Shown: one piece after another, positions 55,176-64,000 of the stretch
Position numbering within the stretch: the first letter of the stretch is position 1
Layout of the letters: each line of letters opens with the position of its first letter
From: Cyprinodon diabolis
Lineage: Eukaryota > Chordata > Actinopteri > Cyprinodontiformes > Cyprinodontidae
NCBI GenBank assembly: GCA_030533445.1
Contig: CM060081.1
Coordinates: forward strand, 3,235,815-3,299,814
Length of the DNA: 64,000 bases
Reading direction: 5' to 3'
Notes under the pieces: generated by a model
Databases searched by the model: none
The model's input: only the letters and a program-made list of their open reading frames with translations
Told to the model about the DNA's origin: nothing
Program-made: the position numbers and the translations under genes

Positions 55176-55504
55176 TAGTGTTGCGCCAATGCCATTTTTT
55201 GGCCCCGATACCAGATACCTGGCTGTGCAGTATCGGCCGATACCGATAGCATAATAATGTAAAATAATTGCCATCATGGCTTTGTCAAGCTGCTGCCTAC
55301 CTTTGTGAAGCAGGAAAAAATCAAATACAAAGTGAATCCAGTAGAACTTTTTATTGCCTACCAGGAGTGGTTGACAATAGTTGAATAAACTTATGGCTCT
55401 CAAAATGGTATCGGTGCCCTATTTGTCGGTACTCACCGATACCACCATTTTAGGGCAGTATTGGGGCCCCGTCCGATACTGGTATCGGTATCGGTGCAAC
55501 ACTA
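55176..55504. mobile_element. Non-autonomous hAT element (329 bp) with 8-bp target duplication
   Basis: The ends are TAGTGTTGCGCCAATGCC and, reversed, TAGTGTTGCACCGATACC. The element is flanked on both sides by GTATGAAC (55168-55175 and 55505-55512), a perfect 8-bp duplication as made by hAT transposases. The interior contains inverted CCGATACC/GGTATCGG motifs. It has no coding. It interrupts sequence next to the Gypsy gag start. Confidence 0.85.
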
Positions 55505-55524
55505 GTATGAACACCCTTATGCTT

Positions 55525-55600
55525 GAACACCATGTGGAACCAACTACCAGTTTTAGTCCGTGATGCAGGCACCCTCTCTACTTTAAGGCGTTACAGTTCT
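55525..55600 (+). mobile_element. L2/CR1-like LINE sliver
   Basis: ATGTGGAACCAACTACCAGT, then TTTAGTCCGTGATGCAGGCA is the ORF2 C-terminal LWNQLPVLVR(E/D)A segment, as at 10,390-10,445. It is about 75 bp, truncated on both sides. Confidence 0.7.
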
Positions 55601-55604
55601 GCGT

Positions 55605-56020
55605 CCAGAACTGTAGCCCTGGTTGATAAACTTCCATTTATCAAGGAAAATGTCCTATGGACAGGGTTCACGGACGGATTGAACTCATTCATCATACACA
55701 CAACTGATGCTCAGATTGTCAGATTTTCAATTGGCTCCAGCCTGCAAAGTTTTCCTTTTGCTAAAATGTTTGTCTCATCTTACATGGGCTTTTCTTGTGT
55801 TGAGGTGTTTTTTTTTATATGTCAAACTGTTTCCTTTCAAGGATAAAGTTTAAAATATGTTTTTTTTCCTCTCCCTCCCCAATGTGGCTACTATCTTTCC
55901 ACAGAGATAAAGGCAGCGCTATAAGGCAAGAGCCTCGCGGTGGGGCCCCTGGCAGCTGTAAGAACGAACAAATGGCCATATGGCCTCAATAAATCTTTAA
56001 AAGATATTTTTTTTGTGTGT
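55605..56020. other. Unrecognised interval
   Basis: One 107-codon frame overlaps the LINE sliver and continues with LVDKLPFIKENVLWTGFTDG; no family is recognised. The rest is AT-rich. Confidence 0.3.
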
Positions 56021-56394
56021 ATGAATATCAGAGGTGTCAAGTAACGAAGTACAAATACTTCGTTACTGTACTTAAGTACACTTTTTAGGTATCTATACTT
56101 TACTCCATTACTAATTTTCTTCTTACTTCTGACTTCTACTCATTACATTTTCTCACGAGTATCTGTACTTTCTATTCCTTACATTACTAAAACAACCGTT
56201 ACTCGTTACTTTTTGGTTCGGTTTAATGCAGAGGTCACGGATTAGTGGACCGCGGTCCGGTGTTATGCGGAAAAGTGCATCCCTGCTGAATATGCATCCC
56301 CAGTAGCGGGAGCGCGCCTCGCTCTGTACAACCACATATCAATGAGGGAAACAGATTAAACTATGACCAATGGAGCTACTTGTTGTTATATTTA

Positions 56395-56881
56395 AGGAAT
56401 AGTACACCCAAAACATGATTAGCCTTCATTTTCTACTCACCCCCACGCTGAACAACACTCTGGAGTACTTTTTTGATATCGCAAATGCATCTGGAGATCT
56501 GGGAGGCTTCTTGCTGTCTGCTGACATTCAAATAATGGAGGTCTATGGCGCCCGAGGCAGAAAGGTCCATAAAAGTCCACAAAAAACGTGTCAATATTCC
56601 TCCATACTGCTCGTCCAATGTATTCCAAGTGTCCTGAGTGGGTAGCGTCCATAATTTACTCGAAACAAAGTCATTTAGAATGTTTTTAGAGCATAAACAG
56701 TAGTGTATAGGATTTCCTAAAAGCGCGCGCCTGCGAGTTCACGAGCCTACGGAAACTGCGGCAGACCAAACCAGATGATCTCCAGATGCATTTGAGATAT
56801 CAAAAAAGTACTCCAGAGTGTTGTTCAGCATGGGGGTGAGTAGAAAATGAAGGCTAATCATGTTTTGGGTGTACTATTCCT
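56395..56881. mobile_element. PIF/Harbinger-type MITE nested in the hAT element
   Basis: The 487-bp element has long terminal inverted repeats of about 105 bp: AGGAATAGTACACCCAAAAC at the left and its complement GTTTTGGGTGTACTATTCCT at the right. It is flanked by TTA on each side (56392-56394 and 56882-56884), the 3-bp TWA duplication of Harbinger elements. The two arms differ by only a few bases. It encodes nothing. Confidence 0.85.
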
Positions 56882-57457
56882 TTAATAATATAAAAACGTT
56901 TAAATATTCCTCTCCTGGGGAAAACATTTGTGATTATATGGAAGATTCATTTAAAAAATATAAGGGTGTTATGAACAACATTTAATCCAAAGATTTTGAC
57001 CGAGGTACGTCTGATTTATTTTTTCTAGTCTCTTGTTTTTCACACACAACAATAAACAGTGATGCCGACGTGAGTTTGGAAACTGCAAAGCTTTGTCTGA
57101 AGCGGAAAATCAAACCCTAACTACTGATGGATGTATAGGAATACAGTCATATAGGTGTCAAATCCTCTGAGATAACACAGGATGCATTTTTTGGCAATTT
57201 GTTTTTTTGTTTTTTTTTTTCAATTTAAAGATTTAATGTATTTTCTTTATTCAGACCCACTGATTTTTAATTGGTTACCCCTGGTTTAATGTTAGTAAAT
57301 ATTTATTCCCCGTCATGTGCTCCATCCAATGCAGATCATTGGCTCCATCCACATCTAGTGAAAACTAGTGTGATTGGATGAGTCATAGAACGCAAACACT
57401 CATTGGTTAGCTAAAGGAAATCATCAGAAGCAAGCAGGTGTTCTTCAAACTGCTAAC

Positions 57458-57664
57458 GTGAATTGTCTATGCCATGCTACAATGTGGGATTCAGAAAAAG
57501 ATGTTGAAATGTCTGAAAGGTCGGACACAGGCGAGAGCGTATCGGGAGACGGAGACCAACAAGACCTCCCTCATCCTTGGCCCTATCTCAGAGAATTTCT
57601 AGAAATAGTCGAAAAATTTATCTTTAATATTCATATAGCGGCATCTGGCTGTTTTTTTTTTTAA
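57458..57664 (+). pseudogene. N-terminal scrap of a hAT-type transposase (tentative)
   Basis: The 68-codon frame includes DVEMSERSDTGESVSGDGDQ, then QDLPHPWPYLREFLEIVEK. Acidic N-terminal regions ending in PHPWPYL(R/K) are seen in fish hAT transposase-like proteins before the BED zinc finger. It lies inside the hAT-type element, which supports the idea. No catalytic domain remains. Confidence 0.4.
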
Positions 57665-58120
57665 AGGTTACTTTATACTTTTATACTTTAAGTAGTTTTT
57701 GGAGCACATACTTTTTCACTTTTACTTGAGTAAAGAAGTCAAGTTGATACTTTAACTTTTACCAGAGTGTTTTTAAACTGCAGTATCTATACTTCTACTT
57801 AGGTAACAAATGTGGGTACTTTTGACACGACTGGTGAATATTGGACAAAAAAACAAGTTTAACAGGAAGGTTACTCTACTCTGAGTTAATTTAAGTGCAA
57901 TTAGAAGGAGAGGGGGTAAAAAAAGATAATTTTTAGTTCTTGATAACCCTTTTTTAGACAATTATCATTAATCAATGTCATTCCTCTGTCTGTATATTCC
58001 AATAGGTTTACCTGGTGGAGGGTTTTGTTTTTATTTATGTTCAGGTGATTGATGTTAACTAGTCTCTTTTGTGTGTATTTGGTTGATTAATTTTTTGTTG
58101 TTTGTCAAACTTGTCTGAAA

Positions 58121-59316
58121 TACACTCACCGGTAACCCATGCTAGTAACGGGTTGGACCCCCTTTTGCATTCAGAACTGCCTCAATTCTTCGCGGCATAG
58201 ATTCAACAAGGTGCTGGAAGCATTCCTCAGGGAGTTTGGTCCATATTGACATGATGGCATCACACAGTTGCCGCAGATTTGTCAGCTGCACATCCATGAT
58301 GCGAATCTCCCGTTCCACCACATCCCAAAGATGCTCTATTGGATTGAGATCTGGTGACTGTGGAGGCCATTTGAGTACAGTGAACTCATTGTCATGTTCA
58401 AGAAACCAGTCTGAGATGATTCCAGCTTTATGACATGGCGCATTATCCTGCTGAAAGTAGCCATCAGAAGTTGGGTACATTGTGGTCATAAAGGGATGGA
58501 CATGGTCAGCAACAATACTCAGGTAGGCTGAGGCGTTGCAACAATGCTCAATTGGTACCAAGGGGCCCAAAGAGTGCTAAGAAAATATTCCCCACACCAT
58601 GACACCACCACCACCAGCCTGAACCGTTGATACAAGGCAGGATGGATCCATGCTTTCATGTTGTAGACGCCAAATTCTGACCCTACCATCCGAATGTCGC
58701 AGCAGAAATCGAGACTCATCAGACCAGGCAACGTTTTTCCAATCTTCTATTGTCCAATTTCGATGAGCTTCAGTTTCCTGTTCTTAGCTGAAAGGAGTGG
58801 CACCCGGTGTGGTCTTCTGCTGCTGTAGCCCATCTACCTCAAAGTTCGACGTACTGTGCGTTCAGAGATGCTCTTCTGCCCACCTTGGTTGTAACGGGTG
58901 GTTATTTGAGTCACTGTTGCCCTTCTATCAGCTCGAACCAATCTGGCCATTCTCCTCTGACCTCTGGCATCAACAAGGCATTTCCGCCCACAGAACTGCC
59001 GCTCACTGGATGTTTTTTCTTTTTCGGACCATTCTCTGTAAACCCTAGAGATGGTTGTGCGTGAAAATCCCAGTAGATCAGCAGTTTTTGAAATACTCAG
59101 ACCAGCCCTTCTGGCACCAACAATCATGCCACGTTCAAAGTCACTCAAATCACCTTTCTTCCCCATACTGATGCTCGGTTTGAACTGCAGGAGATTGTCT
59201 TGACCATGTCTACATGCCTAAATGCACTGAGTTGCCGCCATGTGATTGGCTGCTTAGAAATTAAGTGTTAATGAGCAGTTGGAAAGGTGTACCTAATAAA
59301 GTGGCCGGTGAGTGTA
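58121..59316 (-). mobile_element. Tc1-type DNA transposon, nearly full length, broken transposase
   Basis: Ends are TACACTCACCGG at 58,121 and its complement CCGGTGAGTGTA at 59,316, with TA at both ends. The - strand transposase runs from ATG at 59,166 to a stop at 58,142 (about 341 codons, the normal Tc1 size). Blocks are GDLSDFERGMIVGARRAGLS (HTH), GYFQQDNAPCHKAGI (second catalytic Asp) and SPDLNPIEHLWDVVE (third acidic residue). An in-frame TAG after RTVRRTLR and at least one frameshift inactivate it. Confidence 0.9.
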
Positions 59317-59319
59317 CAT

Positions 59320-59890
59320 TCCTATTCATTCATTCCTTCATTCATGATAGCTGTTTGTTGTTACTCTGAGGCAGGGGTGTGGCCAGGAATTTGTGGCCCA
59401 ATAAAAATAAATGGATATTGCCCCCCACCCGCACAACATGCAAGCTTTAAAACTGCTATAAAGATGCACTGAAGAGTGTCATTTACATTGTCAGTGTAAT
59501 TTTCATTGTACAAAAGAAAATTATCACAATGTGAAAAGTTATATAAACATTAACTTTAAACTTTACATTAAAAATCCCATAAAAATAATAACAGCTTATT
59601 TAAAACAAAGTGCACAGTTGCATCTATGCACACATGAACAGAAAATAGGCTTTGGATTGAGAAAATATATCCCTATTACGTTTCACTATAACTTTATTAA
59701 AGGAAAGGTTATTTTTATGCTGGCCCTGACTAATTTTTCATTAATCAATGCATGTATTTCTGTTTCAGGGTAATTTACAAAAAATTTTTTAAATTTTTAT
59801 TTTATATATGTACCCCACATGGTCCACTATCTAGTCCACTATCTGGCATCTCAGGAGTTGGAAGCAGTACAGTACCAACGCTGTTTATAG
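59320..59890. other. AT-rich interval, nothing recognised
   Basis: No motif or splice-supported frame is seen between the Tc1 copy and the RTE fragment. Confidence 0.4.
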
Positions 59891-59899
59891 TGGGGGTGG

Positions 59900-60310
59900 T
59901 GTTCTGCTGTCCTCGACTTGGGATGTTGTGTGTTGTGGACGGAGTACTTCGAAGACCTCCATTATTCCCCAGCAACACGTCTTCCATTGAGGAAGCAGAG
60001 CCTGGGGATTCTGGGTCGGGTTCTCCAATCTACTGGTGCTGAGGTCCTTAAGGTGGTTAAAAAGCTCCTCAATGGCAAGGTCCTGGGGGTGGATGAGATT
60101 CTCCCGAAGGTTGGTGTACACGACTCTGCTACATTACTTGGACATTGGGGGCAGTTCCTCTATTTGCACACTTGGGTGGTGGTCCCCTTATTAAAAAAGG
60201 GGGACCAGAGGGTGTGTTCCAACTAAATAGCAATCACACTCTTGAATCTTTGACTCCAGTCTGTATGCTGTCGTTGCAGTGTTTGTCTGATTCGGTGGAG
60301 GGCGGAACGG
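59900..60310 (+). mobile_element. RTE-clade LINE, RT N-terminal fragment
   Basis: The + strand reads LKVVKKLLNGKVLGVDEILP, then GHWGQFLYLHTWVVVPLLKK and GDQRVCSN. This matches the RTE motif V-x-x-L-x-x-G-K-A-P-G-V-D-E-I-R-P ... VVVPLFKKGDRRVCSNYRG just before RT motif A. Frames change several times. It covers a different part of pol from the fragment at 2,331. Confidence 0.7.
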
Positions 60311-60870
60311 GGTTTACCCAGAATGCGGTTGTTTGTAGGTGAACGGAGAAACTGACTGCCACTCAGATTTCCTGCCGTTATTAAACGGGTCGTAATGGAG
60401 AATAATCCCTTTCTCAGTGTGAAGCTCAAACGATCTCTTGGGGAAAGTGGATCCAAACCTCCTGTTTGAACCCCAGCTCAGTTTGAAGCTCAGTTGATCC
60501 TCCAGGGAGAGAAGGTCAGAAAAATCCAGTTTGCAGGATGACTTCCTGCCAAGAGGCAAAGACAAAAACAAAGTTAAACTCAGGTTGACAAGAACTCAGC
60601 AAAACTCAGCTTGGCTAGAGTACCCAAAACTGGCAAACACTCTGGCGTGGAGGTAGTGTCAGTCAGCAGCTTAAGAACACTCTGTTAACGAGGAAACCAT
60701 CAACAGTAGTGTGAGGAGGCGGACCAGAACCAGGCGCCTCCTGGTGGAGGAAGGGAGACAAACACAGAACACAAACACACAGACAGGAGTCCTGAATTGA
60801 CCATGATTAGTTCACGAATCACTCTTTTATTCATTGTTCTAACACACAGCTAATAGGGCGTGTTTCATAA
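60311..60870. other. Unassigned interval with a 77-85 codon - strand frame
   Basis: On the - strand, after a CTCTTGGCAG acceptor-like site at about 60,553, a frame reads SSCKLDFSDLLSLEDQLSFK, then LSWGSNRRFGSTFPKRSFEL. It could be a further exon of the decayed gene to its right or a repeat remnant. No family is recognised. Confidence 0.25.
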
Positions 60871-60884
60871 ACGGTATATATCAG

Positions 60885-61069
60885 CCGAATCTTCTTATTA
60901 AATTAGATATTTTAGCCAAAAGGAGAATGGTAGATGGGGTGGAATCATCAGTGTCAACGGCAGCCGTATATTGCCGTTTTCTCTTCCACCTTGCCGGAGA
61001 GCCACCCAGGCCTTGCTTCGGTGATCAAACATTGTAGATTCTCTTTTGCAGTCATTTGAAGACTTCAAT
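60885..61069 (-). pseudogene. Decayed - strand exon, third piece (two TGA stops)
   Basis: The acceptor TTTCTGCCTAG ends at 61,070. Continuing in phase 0 from the exon at 61,356 the frame reads IEVFK-stop-LQKRIYNV-stop-SPKQGLGG, then SPARWKRKRQYTAAVDTDDS and TILLLAKISNLI. Both stops are TGA where CGA (Arg) would suit the basic context, consistent with CpG deamination. Assignment to a fish SAM-domain (SAMD3-like) gene family is a guess from this motif pattern. Confidence 0.3.
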
Positions 61070-61355
61070 CTAGGCAGAAAATCCAAAGACCAAGAGCAAG
61101 ACATTGTCAAATATCCACATTTGCTAAGGAAGAAAAAAAAACTTATACTTCAGAATGAAACGTTTTTATCATACCCTTCTACAACTTGTATCATTAAATA
61201 ATAACAGCAATAATAATATTGGGTTTAGGAATGTTGCCTTACAAGTATGTTACCTAATGTAATGGGTGCATGTATGGGAGACAGTGGAATGAACAACAAA
61301 AGGCCTCTGTAAACAAATGTGTGATCTGAGCTACTTTATTGAAAGCAATACTTAC

Positions 61356-61464
61356 CCATGGACGCTGTATGTCGAACTTATCGGAGAGCATGAGATACTG
61401 GATCACCAAGCGTTTGGCCATGGCTACGAGGTCCTCCTTCCATGGATACTGCTTCTCCTCACCG
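61356..61464 (-). pseudogene. Decayed - strand gene, second exon piece
   Basis: A 109-nt open segment has a CAACATGGTGTCAG acceptor and a CATGG/GTAAGT donor. It reads GEEKQYPWKEDLVAMAKRLV, then IQYLMLSDKFDIQRPW. The pattern YP...MA..LV..Y..L.D......W resembles a conserved segment of SAMD3-like fish proteins. The first base completes a codon left open by the 63,706 exon. Splice sites are canonical, so it may still be spliced. Confidence 0.4.
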
Positions 61465-61851
61465 CTGACACCATGTTGGTACATGTTACCTCTTTGGACA
61501 GCTCACACTCTGCACCTCCCCTAAGTCTTTTCAATTGAAAAAAGTTAGATTTCCCATTTTCCAATTCACTATCAGGGTATATCACGTTTTGGGGGCTTGG
61601 CAGTGTAAGTGTTCTGTATCTAGCCCCCCTCTGTTGTCACTTCCCCCATTAGTGGTTCCAGTGGCCACACAATCTGCTCCGTTGCTGAACTCAGTGAAGG
61701 CAGTATAAGAACTGCGTGAGGCCTTTTCCTGTAAAAGAATCTGCAAAAACTAGTCAGAAAACCAATGCTTATTTAATTAATTCAACAAATAAAAGTTCAG
61801 AAAATCACAGAGAACAATTGGTTGAACACATAAGACGAGGCAACTTGGTAT

Positions 61852-61876
61852 GAGAGACAGAGAGAGAGAGAGAGGT
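61852..61876. repeat. (GA)n microsatellite
   Basis: About 12 GA dinucleotides in a short run. No associated feature. Confidence 0.85.
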
Positions 61877-62168
61877 GGGACAAGATTGACAATACTATAC
61901 CCCATGACATTAAACAGCCTATTTATAGGCTTATAATAAACCTAGTAGAACTCTTAGCAAAAACGAAGACGATAAACCACCAATATGACATCACAGTAAC
62001 GCTACTAAATGCAAAATAAATATGGGTCTAGATACTAAATAATAGCAGACTATTTTAGTGACAGGATGCACTAGTTTTGATGACAGTGAAGTGGTGAGTA
62101 TTTTTGCTAAAAGTTAAGGATTGAAGATTATAGCGTCTAGTATAATGGGACATGGTTAGTGGGTGGCA

Positions 62169-63436
62169 TACAATCATGGCCAAAAGTATTGAGAATGACA
62201 CTAATGTTATATTTCAACATGATCTGCTGCCCTCTGGTTTTCATGTGTGTATTTCGGAGGTTGTCATCACATACAGAAATGCAATTGCAATCATATTATG
62301 AGTAACAAAAGCTTTTAATGACAGAATGAGTTAATGCAGTGTTGATGGCAAGGTGCTCCATCATGCTGGAAAAGGCATTGTTCATCACCAAACTGCTCTG
62401 GGACGCCTGGGAGAAGTTGCTCTCGGAGGACATTCTGGTACCATTCTTTATTCATGGCTGTGTTTTTAGGTCAGACTGTGAGAGAGCCGACTCCCTTGGC
62501 TGAGAAGCAACCCCACACATGAATGGTTTCAGGATGCTTTACAGTTGGCATGAGACCAGACTGCTGGTAGCGCTCACCTCGTCTTCTCCCAACAAGCTGT
62601 TTTCCAGATGTCCCAAACAGTCGGAAAGGGGATTGATGAGAGAAAATGACTTCCCCCAGTCCTCAGCAGCCCACTCCCTAATCCTTTAGCAGAATACCAG
62701 TCTGTCCCTGATGGTTTTCCTGGAGAGAAGTGGCTTCTTTGCTGCCCTCCTTGAGACCAGGCCGTGCTCATGGAGTCTCCGCCTCACAGTGCGTGCAGAT
62801 GCACTCACACCTGCCTGCTGCCATTCCTAAGCAAGCTCTGCACCGCTGGTAGCCCGATCCCGCAGCTGAAACACTTTTAAGAGACGGTCCTGGCGCTCGC
62901 TGGTCTTTCTTGGGCGCCAGGGAGCCTTTTTGGCAACAATGGAACCTCTCTCCTTGAAGTTCTTGATGATGCCATAGATTGTTGACTGAGGTGCAATCTT
63001 TCTAGCTGCGGTTCTGTTTCCTGTTAGGCCATTTTTTATGCAGTGTAATGATGACTGCACGTGTTTCTTTAGAGATAACCATGGTTCACAGCAGAGAAAC
63101 AATGATACCAAGCACCAGCCTCTTTTTAAAGTGCCCAGTGGTGTCATTCTTACTGAATCCTGACAGATGGTTCTCCAGCCCTGTCCTCATCACCACCCAC
63201 ACCTGTGTTAATGGAGCAATCACTGAAACCATGTTAGCTGCTCCTTTTAAGGCAGGGCTGCAATGATGTTGAAATGTGTTTTGGGGATAAAGTTCATTTT
63301 CTAGGCAAATATTGACTTTGCAATTAATTGCTGTTATGCTGATCACTCTTTATAACATTCTGGAGTATATGCAAATTGCCGTTATAAAAACTGAAGCAGT
63401 AGACTTTGTAAATATTAACATTTGAATCATTCTCAT
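62169..63436 (-). mobile_element. Second Tc1-type transposon, different family, in intron of decayed gene
   Basis: The left end is TACAATCATGGCCAAAAGTA at a TA. The right end has only the inner part of the inverted repeat (TTGAATCATTCTCA), so it is truncated or diverged. On the - strand, KNFKERGSIVAKKAPWRPRK, then TSERQDRLLKVFQLRDRATS (HTH/GRPR-like hook) and degraded catalytic-domain sequence (WGCFSAKGVGS-like, near 62,490) are seen. The transposase is interrupted by stops and frameshifts, and the catalytic C-terminal part is missing. Confidence 0.8.
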
Positions 63437-63705
63437 GATGATGAAAAAAACGGAACCCAATCGCCTAGATACTGCACTTTGGCTCAAACACAGACATTTA
63501 ACAAAACCCCAGCCCAGTCAAGTTATTTTCCACCGCAGTCTCTGTGCATGTAGGATACTGTGTGCATGCAAACTGTGTTTTTGTTCCTTTAGCCAATTCC
63601 ATCAATGTATATGACACAAAAATGTGTTGCATTTTGCTACATAGCATTCTGGCATTAATGAGTTAACCACTGATTGTACACGAGGTTTAAAAAAACTTTA
63701 CCTAC

Positions 63706-63783
63706 CACAGGGTGACACAGATCCCATATTGATTTTCTTGTTCAGGGCCAGGGAAGAGGTCGCAAAGGTCTTCAGCCACAATA
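63706..63783 (-). pseudogene. Decayed - strand gene, first exon piece
   Basis: The acceptor TATTGTGTACAG is followed by IVAEDLCDLFPGPEQENQYG, then ICVTL and a GTAGGT donor in phase 2. That matches the start phase of the exon at 61,464. DL(C/R)DLFPGPE is reminiscent of the SAM-domain part of SAMD3-like proteins. The Tc1 copy at 62,169-63,436 lies in the intervening intron. Phase agreement and motifs are suggestive only. Confidence 0.3.
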
Positions 63784-63834
63784 CTGTACACAATACACAA
63801 GAAAGACTTTAGCTCCCATTCTACTTTTAGAAAT

Positions 63835-64000
63835 TCTAGGAACCACTAGTAAACCTGCAGATTGAGAGCGAAGTGCTCTGTTAGGAACATAAGGAACAAT
63901 CAGATCTCTGATATCAGATGGAGCTTGGCCATTTAAGGCTTTATATGTGAGAAGGAGGATTTTAAATTCTATTCTGGATTTAACAGGAAGCCAATGAAGA
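63835..64000 (-). mobile_element. L2/CR1-like LINE, ORF2 C-terminus, runs off the window
   Basis: The reverse complement of 63,840-64,000 matches 10,178-10,340 ([20 protein letters not shown], then KALNGQAPSDIRDLIVPYVP and NRALRSQSAGLLVV). It is in opposite orientation to the copies at 8 kb and 18 kb and continues beyond the edge. Confidence 0.85.

Larger units (their letters stand above)
56029..57833. mobile_element. hAT-type element, 1.8 kb, decayed, with nested MITE
   Basis: The ends are CAGAGGTGTCAA and, reversed, CAGTCGTGTCAA. They are flanked by ATGAATAT (56021-56028) and GTGAATAT (57834-57841), 7 of 8 matching, as expected for an aged hAT duplication. Subterminal AAGTAC/TACTT motifs occur at both ends. 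The interior holds a Harbinger-type MITE and a short transposase-like frame (57,458-57,664). Confidence 0.75.

Overview
The window is vertebrate, almost certainly teleost fish, nuclear DNA. The evidence is split genes with GT-AG introns, fish-type retroelements (Rex3/RTE with (ATGG)n tails, L2/CR1-like LINEs with an SGNH-esterase ORF1, L1-like LINEs, a Ty3/Gypsy remnant), Tc1, hAT and Harbinger DNA transposons, tRNA-derived SINEs, and many minisatellites. There is no bacterial or viral gene organisation. Most long open frames here are translated tandem repeats, not genes.

The one firmly identified gene is CFAP57 (WDR65), on the + strand from 13,506 to beyond the right edge. It encodes an axonemal WD40/coiled-coil protein. 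I can place 19 consecutive coding exons (13,506-49,701) whose splice phases all agree. They total 3,168 nt, or 1,056 codons, about 85% of the family's usual ~1,250 residues. Exons 1-11 encode the WD40 half and exons 12-19 the coiled-coil half. The last exons were not found before 64,000. An RFX-type X-box lies 66 bp upstream of the start codon, as expected for a ciliary gene.

Upstream, in the same orientation, an unrecognised gene is represented by phase-compatible exons (about 1,516-11,363), with a polyadenylation signal at 11,784. At the right end, on the - strand, three exon-like pieces (about 60,880-63,783) look like a decayed gene with two TGA stops.

The most striking feature is the introns. 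Six large minisatellites (units of 21, 40, 24, 58, 38 and 23 bp) occupy roughly 20 kb, about a third of the window. Four of the six can be traced by reading frame to internal coding segments of LINE retrotransposons: 21 bp in a Rex3/RTE pol, 24 bp in an L1-like ORF1, and 58 bp and 38 bp in two parts of one L2/CR1-like ORF2 copy. That last copy, originally under about 1 kb, has been inflated to about 11 kb inside CFAP57 intron 17.

Layout: 1-1,400 LINE scraps and a GACT-rich repeat; 1,500-11,800 the upstream gene with a RTE fragment, the 21-bp array and a 3.2 kb L2 copy; 11,900-13,400 an L1 scrap and a poly(A) tract; 13,428-49,701 CFAP57 with repeat-filled introns; 50,085-52,360 the 23-bp array; 52,365-64,000 a transposon graveyard (Gypsy, two hAT-type elements, a Harbinger MITE nested in one of them, two Tc1 copies, RTE, L2) plus the decayed - strand gene.
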